From assembly GCA_964483325.1 (NCBI GenBank), contig CAZAAW010000009.1:45919-109918 (forward strand): a DNA stretch of 64,000 bases, read 5' to 3'. Below, in pieces: positions 41,078 to 48,526 of this stretch; the stretch's first letter is position 1; each line of letters opens with the position of its first letter. This DNA is from CAZAAW01 sp964483325. Its GTDB lineage: Bacteria; Pseudomonadota; Alphaproteobacteria; Rhizobiales; Kaistiaceae. A program made the translations under genes and the position numbers. The notes beneath the pieces were generated by a model that saw only the letters and a list, made by a program, of their open reading frames with translations, made no database searches and was not told the origin of the DNA.

Positions 41078-42381
41078 AGGGCTGCTCCCTTGCGCGCTAC
41101 CGACGGCCTCACGCCGCGCCGCCGCTTGCCCATGACGGGCGCGCGCCGCACTTCCGTGAGGTAATTGAGAACCAGCGACACCGAGACGATGCCGTAGAGC
41201 AGCATGAAGCAGCTCGAATTGACGCCGAGCCCGTCGAGGATGGCGCCGAACATGATCGGCAGCAGGAAGCCGCCGAGGCCGCCGGCCATGCCGACGATGC
41301 CGGAGACGGTTCCGATGTTGTCCGGGAAATCGTCGGCGATGTACTTGAAGGTCGAGGCCATGCCGCAGGCGAAGGCGACGCCCAGCACCATCAGGAGGCC
41401 GGTAAAGAGCCAGGGCGGCAGCGCGATGCCGAAATTGACAGGCCCGTCGACGGCGTGAACGATCAGCTCGGTCTTCGGATAGGACAGCAGGAACAGGGTG
41501 AACCACGCCGCCCACAGCACCCACCAGGTGACGTTATGGGCGCCGAAGCGGTCCGACAGCCAGCCGCCGACGGCACGGAAGGCGCCGCCCGGCAGCGCGA
41601 AGCAGGCGGCAAGCAGCGACGCTCCGGCGATCGAGAAGCCATATTCGTTGCTGAAATATTGCGGCATCCAGACCGACAGCGCCGTGAAGCCGCCGAAGAC
41701 GATCGAATAATACTGGCAATATTTCCACACGCGCGGATCGCGCAGCACGCCGATCTGCTGACGGAAGGACTGGCCGGCCTTGGTCTCGGGACCGGGATCA
41801 GGCGCCGAGAAGATCCAGAACAGAGCCGCCGTAATGAGCAGTATGACGGCATAGATCTTCGGCACCATCTCCCAGCCGAGGCGTTCGACCAGGATCGGCG
41901 CCACGAACATGTTGAGGGCGGCGCCGATGGTGCCGGCGCCGAAGAAGCCCATCGCGAAACCGCGCCTCTCCTTCGGAAAGAAGCGGGCGACATAAGGCGT
42001 CCCGACGGCGAAGGAGGCGCCGACCAGGCCGAGGGCGAGGCCGAGCAGGATGAACTGCCAGAAGGCCGTGGCGTAGGCTGAAATCCACAGCGGAACAGCG
42101 CAGCCGATCAGCAGCAGCAGCATGATGACGCGGCCGCCGAAGCGGTCGGTCCAGATGCCGAGCGGCAGGCGGAACAGGGCGCCGGTCAGGATCGGCGTGG
42201 CGGTCAGCAGGCCGAACAGCGTCGAGTCGAGCTGGAGCTGGTCCCGGATCGGGATGCCGGTCACCCCGAACATCGTCCACACCGCGAAGCAGGCGGTGAA
42301 GGCCCAGGTCGTGACGATCAGCACGGGAAGATTTCCGGACCTTGCGCTCTTCGCCCCAGGCTGATCCGTCAGCTTGCGCAT
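41074..42381 (-). CDS. narK: NarK-type nitrate/nitrite transporter
   Basis: A 435-residue 12-helix MFS protein of the nitrate-nitrite porter family. RLPLGIWTDRFGGR (loop 2-3), ASFAVGTPYVARFFPKERRG and GMAGGLGGFLLPIMFG (nitrate-signature glycine-rich helices) identify it. It is a single domain, not a NarK1-NarK2 fusion. Start ATG at 42381 (MRKLTDQPG); GGGGA is 6 nt upstream. It heads narK-narG-narH-narJ-narI-ppiC and has an FNR/FixK-like box 58 bp upstream. Confidence 0.95.
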   Translation of the reverse strand: MRKLTDQPGAKSARSGNLPVLIVTTWAFTACFAVWTMFGVTGIPIRDQLQLDSTLFGLLTATPILTGALFRLPLGIWTDRFGGRVIMLLLLIGCAVPLWISAYATAFWQFILLGLALGLVGASFAVGTPYVARFFPKERRGFAMGFFGAGTIGAALNMFVAPILVERLGWEMVPKIYAVILLITAALFWIFSAPDPGPETKAGQSFRQQIGVLRDPRVWKYCQYYSIVFGGFTALSVWMPQYFSNEYGFSIAGASLLAACFALPGGAFRAVGGWLSDRFGAHNVTWWVLWAAWFTLFLLSYPKTELIVHAVDGPVNFGIALPPWLFTGLLMVLGVAFACGMASTFKYIADDFPDNIGTVSGIVGMAGGLGGFLLPIMFGAILDGLGVNSSCFMLLYGIVSVSLVLNYLTEVRRAPVMGKRRRGVRPSVARKGAAL

Positions 42382-42438
42382 GCCTTGTCCCCGCACCGGC
42401 GTCACAAAGGCATTTAGCTCGTTTAGACCGGGCCTAAT

Positions 42439-42452
42439 TTGACGTGGCGCAA
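42439..42452 (-). promoter_or_regulatory. FNR/FixK-like box upstream of narK
   Basis: TTGAC-GTGG-CGCAA (as read on the plus strand) fits TTG(A/C)-N8-(T/G)CAA. Its centre is about 64 bp from the narK ATG, similar to the site before the HutW-type gene. The rest of 42382-42830 holds nothing else I can support. Confidence 0.6.
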
Positions 42453-42830
42453 ATACCGCCGCGAAGAGGTGCTGCACCAGTTGCGGCATGATCGCCGCTC
42501 CCGATCTGCTCCGATGGACTGCTTCCGCGGCCGTCAATTCTGCCCGGCAGCGACGGAATTTCTTAGCCGGGTTATCAGCGCTGCAAGCCGCGGCAGCAGG
42601 TGCCGGCGAGAACCGGTGATGGCGGCGATGCAGCGGCAGCGGGCGCCGCGGCGCCGCTTCTGCTAGACTGCGGCAGCGCCGCCGGTGTGTCCGGCGCGCA
42701 CACCGGTTGGGGCACGGCCGGTGCCTGAGAGCGGCACTCGCACCCGCAGGGGGCGGATCGCCGCAAGAGCAAGACCAAGGGAGAAATGTCTCACGTTCAC
42801 GGCCGCTGATGGCGGCCAGGAGGAACCACA

Positions 42831-43445
42831 ATGCTCAGGAAACATGCCCTGACCTTCATCGGCGCTGCCCTGGTGGCGGCGCTGGCGCTGCCGGCCTTCG
42901 CCCAGCAGCCGACCCCGACGACGCGCTTTCGCGGCACGCTCGACGCCATCGACGGCAACATGCTGTCGATGACGACGCGCGAGGGGCAGAAAGTCGACAT
43001 CAAGCTCGACGACAATTACCGCGTCACTTATCCGACGCTGCTGACCCTCGATGACATCACGGAAAACGTCTATGTCGGCGCCGGCGCCCTCGACAAGGAC
43101 GGCAAGCTGACGGCCATCGAGGTGCAGGTCTTCCCGGAGGCCAGCCGCGGCGTCGGCGAGGGCCACCGCGTCTGGGACATGGCGCCCAGCACGACGATGA
43201 CCAACGCCAATGTCAGCGAGGTAGCCAGCGACGGTGACGCGCGCGTCCTGACGCTGACCTTCCCGGACGGCGAGAAGCAGATCGTCGTGCCGCCGGATAT
43301 CCCTGTCTGGGCGCCGACCGTCGGCGACGCGTCGCTCCTCGTCCCGGGCCGCTACATCGTCCTCAGCGCCCGCAAGCTCGACGACGGCTCCTATGCCGCG
43401 GCGGCGGTGAGCGTCGAGAAGGACGGCGTCAAGCCGCCCAACTAG
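42831..43445 (+). CDS. Periplasmic protein of unknown function (DUF5666-like beta-strand protein)
   Basis: 204 residues. Residues 1-24 are a clear Sec signal peptide ending ALPAFAQQ. The remainder is strand-rich: TRFRGTLDAIDGNMLSMTTREGQKVDIKL, then VYVGAGALDKDGKLTAIEVQVFP and a repeat-like second half with LTFPDGEKQIVVPPDIPVW. The pattern resembles OB-like DUF5666 domains. No enzymatic motif. AGGAGG lies before the ATG at 42831. Monocistronic, ending at a strong hairpin. Confidence 0.8.
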   Translation: MLRKHALTFIGAALVAALALPAFAQQPTPTTRFRGTLDAIDGNMLSMTTREGQKVDIKLDDNYRVTYPTLLTLDDITENVYVGAGALDKDGKLTAIEVQVFPEASRGVGEGHRVWDMAPSTTMTNANVSEVASDGDARVLTLTFPDGEKQIVVPPDIPVWAPTVGDASLLVPGRYIVLSARKLDDGSYAAAAVSVEKDGVKPPN

Positions 43446-43463
43446 GCGCGCCGCAGATCATCC

Positions 43464-43495
43464 GGCCCCGCATGGCCCATGCGCCATGCGGGGCC
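43464..43495 (+). terminator. 12-bp hairpin terminator
   Basis: GGCCCCGCATGG (43464-43475) and its exact complement (43484-43495) with an 8-nt loop, followed by GTGTCTTT. 18 bp after the stop of the periplasmic protein gene; the T-tract is weak. Confidence 0.6.
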
Positions 43496-43533
43496 GTGTC
43501 TTTCCGCGTCGGCCGGCGCGCCTCCACCAATCC

Positions 43534-43541
43534 TTAACCAT
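43534..43541 (+). promoter_or_regulatory. CtrA half-site TTAACCAT upstream of divL
   Basis: An exact TTAACCAT octamer 166 bp before the divL start. This is the half-site motif I recall for CtrA across alphaproteobacteria. No second TTAA lies at the canonical spacing. Eight bases can occur by chance, but TTAA is rare in DNA of this GC content. Confidence 0.45.
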
Positions 43542-43706
43542 AGTCCGGCGACAGTCTCCGCCGCCGGCTTGCCTCGGCTCGGGTCCGAAATGAAATTCTC
43601 CGGACGGGTTTTGGGGTCGTCCCCGACCGGCTAGATTGGGGCGAATCGGCGGGCCTGCGTACCCGGCTCTCACTCTTCACCCTGGCCAGCGCGAGAGGCC
43701 TGTCGC

Positions 43707-46190
43707 ATGCTCCGGCATCGCAGGAAACTATTACGGATTCAGGCGCTTAGGCGCCTTGCCGGGCTTGTCGCCGGGCTTGTCGGCACCGTCTCGCCAGCGC
43801 TTGCACAAACGCCGGTATCGGACCTCGGAAGTCGTATCGGGGCCGATACGATCGTGGCGCTCAGCGCTCTAACCGGCGTTGTCGTCTTTGCCGTCCTCGC
43901 CGTCATCTCCGCCATGCGCAGCCGCGGCCGGGCGGAGAACCGCGCCGCCCGTCTGGAAGCCGAGACCGCCGATCTCCGGGTCCTGGCGGATCGCGCCGAG
44001 ACCCTCCTCAATTTCGACGACCAGCGCCTGGTGGTGTGGAGTGATCCGGCGTCGCCACCGGCAGTCCTCGGCGCGCTGCCCAGGCGCACCGGCGTGCCGC
44101 AGGAGCGCGGCGGCTTCCTCGCCTTCGGCACCTGGCTGGCGCCGGACGCGGCTGCCGATCTCGACCAGGCGGTGGCGAGCCTGCGCCGCCGCGGCGAGCC
44201 CTTCACCCTGGCGCTCGCCACCCAGGGCGGCAGCTTCGTCGAAGCCTTCGGCCGTACCGCCGGCAGCCAGGCCGTCGTGCGCTTCCGCGATCTCACCGGC
44301 GACCGCCTGGCTCTTGCCGCGCTCGAGGCGCGCCACCAGCAGGTGGCAGCAGAGCTCGAGGCCCTCAAGGCTGCCCTCGACGCGGCGCCGCCGCCGGTCT
44401 GGCTGCGCAATGCCGACGGCGCCCTGCTGTGGGTCAACCGCGCCTATGCCCGGGCGGTGGAGGCCGGCAGCGGCGAGGTGGCGGTAACGGCCGGCATGGA
44501 GCTTCTCGACGGCAGCGCCCGCGAGACGATCCGCAGCGCCCATGCCGGCAATCCTGTCTTCAGCCGGCGCCTGCGCGTCGTCGCCGCCGGCAACCGGCTG
44601 CTCTACGAGGTGGTCGACGTCGCCGGCGGCCGCGGCAGCGCCGGCATGGCCATCGACGTCTCCGAGGTCGAGGCGCTGCAGGCGACGCTGCGCCGCGTCA
44701 CCGAATTCCACGCCCGCACGCTAGACCAGCTTGCCACCGCCGTCGCCGTCTACGGGCCGGACCGGCGCCTCCAGTCCTACAACGCCGCCTATCGCGCCCT
44801 GTTCGGCCTCGATGCCGGCTTCCTCGACAGCCGGCCGGACGAGAGCATGGTGCTCGACCGGCTGCGCGCCGGCCGCAAGCTGCCGGAGCAGGCCGACTTC
44901 CGCTCGTGGAAGACCGATCTTCTCTCCGCCTACCAGTCGCTGGAGGCGCGCGAGCAGTTCTGGCATCTGCCGGACGGCCAGACGCTGCGCGTCCTCGCCA
45001 ATCCGCATCCGCAGGGCGGCCTCACCTGGATCTATGAGAACGTCACCGCCCGGCTCGATCTCGAAAGCCGCTACAACGCTCTCATCCAGGTGCAGGGCGA
45101 GACGCTCGACCACCTTGCCGAAGGCGTTGCCGTGTTCGGCTCCGACGGCCGGCTACGGCTGCGCAATCCCGCCTTCCTGGCGATCTGGAAGATCGATGCC
45201 GCGGCGCTGGCCGAGCACGCCCATATTTCCGAGGTCGTCGCCGCCTGCGCCCGCCTGCACGACCATGCCGATATGTGGAGCGACATCACCACCGCCGTGG
45301 CCGGCCTCGACGAGGCGCGTGGCCAGGTCACCGGCCGGCTCCAGCGCCGCGACGGCCGCGTCATCGACTACGCCACGGTGCCGCTCCCCGAAGGCCAGAC
45401 CATGGTGACCTTCGTCGACAGCACCGATTCGCTGCGCGTCGAGCGGGCCCTTCTCGACCGCAACGAGGCGCTGGAGGCCTCGGACCGGCTCAAGAACGCC
45501 TTCGTCCAGCACGTCTCCTATGAGCTGCGCTCGCCGCTCACCAGCATCATCGGCTTCAGCCAGCTGATCGCCGATCCGCGCATCGGGCCGCTCAACGAGC
45601 GGCAGCGCGAATATCTCAACTATGTGCTGGCCTCCGGCGACGCCCTCCACGCCATCGTCAACGACATCCTCGACCTTGCCACGATCGATGCCGGCATCAT
45701 GACGCTCGACCTCGCCGAAACCGATGTCGCGGCCGCCGTCGCCGGTGCCATCGAGGGCGTGCGCGACAGGCTGCACGGCACCAATCTCCACCTGGAGACG
45801 GACGTCGCCGCCAATGTCGGCAGCATCGTCGCCGACGCGCGGCGCCTGCGGCAGATCCTCTACAATCTCCTGTCCAATGCCGTCGGCTTCTCCGACGAGG
45901 GCGGCCATATTGCCTTGCGCGCCCGCCGCGACGGCGCCTTTGTCGAGTTCAGCGTTGAGGACCAGGGCGCCGGCATCCCGGATGAGTTCCTCGCGTCCGT
46001 CTTCGACCGCTTCGAGAGCCGTGCCGGCGGCGCGGCCCGTGGCGGCGCCGGGCTCGGCCTGTCGATCGTCAAGAGCTTCGTCGAGCTGCATGGCGGCGCC
46101 GTCGCCATCCGCTCGCGCACCGGCGTCGGCACCACCGTCACGGTGCGCCTGCCGGTCCGTCCCGACATCGTCGCCGAAGCGGCGGAGTAG
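43707..46190 (+). CDS. divL: DivL-type PAS tyrosine pseudo-histidine kinase
   Basis: An 827-residue membrane-anchored cell-cycle regulator. The N-terminus has a hydrophobic segment (about 17-33) and a membrane helix (about 48-68). PAS-like domains occupy about 225-590. The H-box reads QHVSYELRSPLTS, with Tyr605 where a kinase has its phospho-accepting His; this is the hallmark of Caulobacter DivL (Y550). HATPase motifs NLLSNAVGFS, DQGAGIP and GAGLGLSIVKSF follow. DivL controls CckA and thereby CtrA. The neighbourhood (tsaE, amgK, murU, addB, addA) matches Caulobacter divL as I remember it. Confidence 0.92.
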   Translation: MLRHRRKLLRIQALRRLAGLVAGLVGTVSPALAQTPVSDLGSRIGADTIVALSALTGVVVFAVLAVISAMRSRGRAENRAARLEAETADLRVLADRAETLLNFDDQRLVVWSDPASPPAVLGALPRRTGVPQERGGFLAFGTWLAPDAAADLDQAVASLRRRGEPFTLALATQGGSFVEAFGRTAGSQAVVRFRDLTGDRLALAALEARHQQVAAELEALKAALDAAPPPVWLRNADGALLWVNRAYARAVEAGSGEVAVTAGMELLDGSARETIRSAHAGNPVFSRRLRVVAAGNRLLYEVVDVAGGRGSAGMAIDVSEVEALQATLRRVTEFHARTLDQLATAVAVYGPDRRLQSYNAAYRALFGLDAGFLDSRPDESMVLDRLRAGRKLPEQADFRSWKTDLLSAYQSLEAREQFWHLPDGQTLRVLANPHPQGGLTWIYENVTARLDLESRYNALIQVQGETLDHLAEGVAVFGSDGRLRLRNPAFLAIWKIDAAALAEHAHISEVVAACARLHDHADMWSDITTAVAGLDEARGQVTGRLQRRDGRVIDYATVPLPEGQTMVTFVDSTDSLRVERALLDRNEALEASDRLKNAFVQHVSYELRSPLTSIIGFSQLIADPRIGPLNERQREYLNYVLASGDALHAIVNDILDLATIDAGIMTLDLAETDVAAAVAGAIEGVRDRLHGTNLHLETDVAANVGSIVADARRLRQILYNLLSNAVGFSDEGGHIALRARRDGAFVEFSVEDQGAGIPDEFLASVFDRFESRAGGAARGGAGLGLSIVKSFVELHGGAVAIRSRTGVGTTVTVRLPVRPDIVAEAAE

Positions 46191-46193
46191 GCG

Positions 46194-47696
46194 GTGGCCG
46201 ACCCGATCGCGGCGCTGCCCCTTCCGGACGACGCCGCGACCGCCCGCCTTGCCGAGGATGTCGCCGCCGTCCTGCGTTCCGGCGATGTCGTGGCGCTCTC
46301 CGGCGATCTCGGCGCCGGCAAGACAACCTTCGCCCGGGCCCTCCTGCGGGCGCTTGCCGACGATCCCGACCTGGAGGTGCCGAGCCCTACCTTCACGCTG
46401 GCACAGACCTATCCGCTGCCGCGCCTGACCGTGACGCATTTCGACCTCTACCGGCTGGGCGAGGCGGCGGAGCTGGAGGAGATCGGCTTCGAGGAAGCCG
46501 CCGCCACCGGCGCCGCGCTGGTGGAATGGCCGGAACGCGCCGGATCACATCTGCCGGCCCACACCCTGACGGTGGCGCTCGGCTTCGCCGGGTCCGGCCG
46601 GCTGGCGACGATATCGGGCGGCGCGGACTGGGCCGCGCGGCTGCGGCGGACGCTGGCGGCGCGGGCCTTTCTCGATGCGGCGGGATGGACGGAGGCGCAG
46701 CGCCGCCATCTCCAGGGCGATGCCTCGACGCGCCGCTATGAGCGCATCGTCAGCGACAGCCGCCATGCCGTCCTCATGGATTCGCCGCGCCAGCCCGACG
46801 GGCCGGTGATCCGCGACGGCAAGCCCTATTCGCGCATTGCCCATCTTGCCGAGGATGTCCGGCCCTTCGTCGCCATGGATGCCGCCCTGCTGCGGGCAGG
46901 CTTCTCGGCGCCCGAGCTCTATGCCCACGATCTCGACGCCGGCTTCCTGCTGCTGGAGGATCTCGGCCGCGACGGCATCCTCGCCGCTGGCGCGCCGGAC
47001 CCGCAGCGCTACCGCGAGGCCGCCGAGCTGCTGGCCGCCATCCATGCCGAGCCGCGGCCGCATATCCTGCCGCTGCCGGACGGCTCCATCCACACGCTGC
47101 CGCTATTCGACCGCGACGCGCTGGCCATCGAAGTGTCGCTGCTCACCGACTGGTATGCGCCGCATGCCGTCGGCGCGCCGCTGCCGCAGGCGGCGCTGGA
47201 TACCTTCGTCGCCGTCTGGGGCGCCCTCTTCGACCGCCTCGACGGCGCCGAGAAGAGCTGGGTCCTGCGCGACTATCATTCGCCCAACCTCCTCTGGCTG
47301 CCCGGCCGCGACGGCGTGCGCCAGGTCGGCCTCCTGGATTTCCAGGACGCGATGATCGGCCCGGCGGCCTACGATCTCGCCTCGCTGCTGCAGGACGCGC
47401 GCGTCACGGTCGCCGCGTCGCTGGAGGCGGAGCTGTTCGCCGCCTATATCGCGGCGCGCCGGCGGCGCGATCCCGGCTTCGACGAAGCGGCGCTCACCAG
47501 CGCCTTCGCCATCATGGCGGCGCAGCGCGCCACCAAGGTGCTGGGCATCTTCGCCCGGCTCGACCGGCGCGACGGCAAGCCGCAATATCTCCGCCACATC
47601 CCGCGGCTGAAGACATACCTGGCGCGCACGCTCCGCCATCCCGATCTCGCCGGCCTCGCCGGCTGGTACCAGCGCTGGCTGCCACTGCAGGATTAG
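46194..47696 (+). CDS. TsaE-AmgK fusion: tRNA t6A ATPase subunit plus sugar phosphotransferase
   Basis: 500 residues, two domains. Residues 1-150 are TsaE (YjeE): P-loop GDLGAGKTTF (37-46), SPTFTLAQTY and HFDLYRLGEAAELEEIGFEE, the ATPase needed for threonylcarbamoyl-adenosine in tRNA. Residues about 165-500 are an aminoglycoside-phosphotransferase-like kinase (LEDLGRDGI, LRDYHSPNLLW, LLDFQDAMIGPAAYDL). With murU next door it is most likely AmgK, the anomeric MurNAc/GlcNAc kinase of peptidoglycan recycling. GTG start at 46194, 3 bp after divL, with GGAG at 7-nt spacing. Confidence 0.93.
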   Translation: MADPIAALPLPDDAATARLAEDVAAVLRSGDVVALSGDLGAGKTTFARALLRALADDPDLEVPSPTFTLAQTYPLPRLTVTHFDLYRLGEAAELEEIGFEEAAATGAALVEWPERAGSHLPAHTLTVALGFAGSGRLATISGGADWAARLRRTLAARAFLDAAGWTEAQRRHLQGDASTRRYERIVSDSRHAVLMDSPRQPDGPVIRDGKPYSRIAHLAEDVRPFVAMDAALLRAGFSAPELYAHDLDAGFLLLEDLGRDGILAAGAPDPQRYREAAELLAAIHAEPRPHILPLPDGSIHTLPLFDRDALAIEVSLLTDWYAPHAVGAPLPQAALDTFVAVWGALFDRLDGAEKSWVLRDYHSPNLLWLPGRDGVRQVGLLDFQDAMIGPAAYDLASLLQDARVTVAASLEAELFAAYIAARRRRDPGFDEAALTSAFAIMAAQRATKVLGIFARLDRRDGKPQYLRHIPRLKTYLARTLRHPDLAGLAGWYQRWLPLQD

Positions 47697-47797
47697 GCTC
47701 CCTACGCGCCTCCCCGCTTTTCACCATCGTCACATTTCTCGCTTTGTTCTTCCCCGAAAGCATGATTCTGTAAGGCTCGATCCAGGGGGAGACATCC

Positions 47798-48523
47798 GTG
47801 CCGCCGACCATGCCGACCGCCGCGATGGTGCTTGCCGCGGGTCTCGGCACCCGCATGCGGCCGCTGACCGACACGCGTCCGAAGCCGCTGGTGCCGGTGG
47901 CCGGCAAGGCGCTGCTCGATCACGGCCTCGACCGGCTGGCCGCCGCCGGCGTCGACACGGCCGTCGTCAATGTCCATTATCTCGCCGAGCAGATCATCGC
48001 CCATGTCGCCGGGCGCCAGGCGCCGCGCATCGTCATCTCCGATGAGCGCGACAGGCTTCTGGAGACCGGCGGTGGTGTGGTCCGGGCGCTGCCGCTGCTC
48101 GGCCCGGCGCCGTTCTTCCTGCTCAACGCCGATTCCTTCTGGGTCGAGACCGGCGCGCCGGCGCTTGCCGCGCTCGCCGCAGCCTGGGATCCCGCCGCCA
48201 TGGATGCCCTGCTGCTGCTCGCCCGGCCGGCGGGCGCCACCGGCTATGACGGCCCCGGCGACTTTGCCATGGACGCCGCCGGCCGCCTCAGACGCCGCGG
48301 CGCCGCGCCCCGGGCGCCCTATGTCTATACCGGCGCCGGTATCCTGGCGCCGGCGCTGTTCGCCGGCGCGCCAGAGGGTGCCTTTTCGCTCAATCTCCTG
48401 TTCGATCGCGCCATCGCCGCCGGCCGCCTCCATGGCGTCGTCCTCGACGGCACCTGGTGCCATGTCGGGACCCCCGGGGCCATCGCCGCCGCCGAAGCGG
48501 CGCTCGCCGCCGCGGCTGCCTGA
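47798..48523 (+). CDS. murU: N-acetylmuramate alpha-1-phosphate uridylyltransferase MurU
   Basis: A 241-residue nucleotidyltransferase. The NTP-binding signature is LAAGLGTRMRPLTDTRPKPL. ETGGGVVRALPLLG and LLNADSFW carry metal and substrate residues. With AmgK it forms the recycling bypass that makes UDP-MurNAc directly, a route that confers fosfomycin tolerance in Pseudomonas. The GTG at 47798 follows GGGGGAG; a GTG or ATG a few codons later is possible. It starts 101 bp after the fusion gene and ends 3 bp before addB. Confidence 0.92.
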   Translation: MPPTMPTAAMVLAAGLGTRMRPLTDTRPKPLVPVAGKALLDHGLDRLAAAGVDTAVVNVHYLAEQIIAHVAGRQAPRIVISDERDRLLETGGGVVRALPLLGPAPFFLLNADSFWVETGAPALAALAAAWDPAAMDALLLLARPAGATGYDGPGDFAMDAAGRLRRRGAAPRAPYVYTGAGILAPALFAGAPEGAFSLNLLFDRAIAAGRLHGVVLDGTWCHVGTPGAIAAAEAALAAAAA

Positions 48524-48526
48524 TCC

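Noticed and set aside
38117..41164. A 1,015-codon plus-strand frame across narG.
   Set aside because: It is the antisense shadow of narG; composition is artificial and there is no ribosome site or domain.
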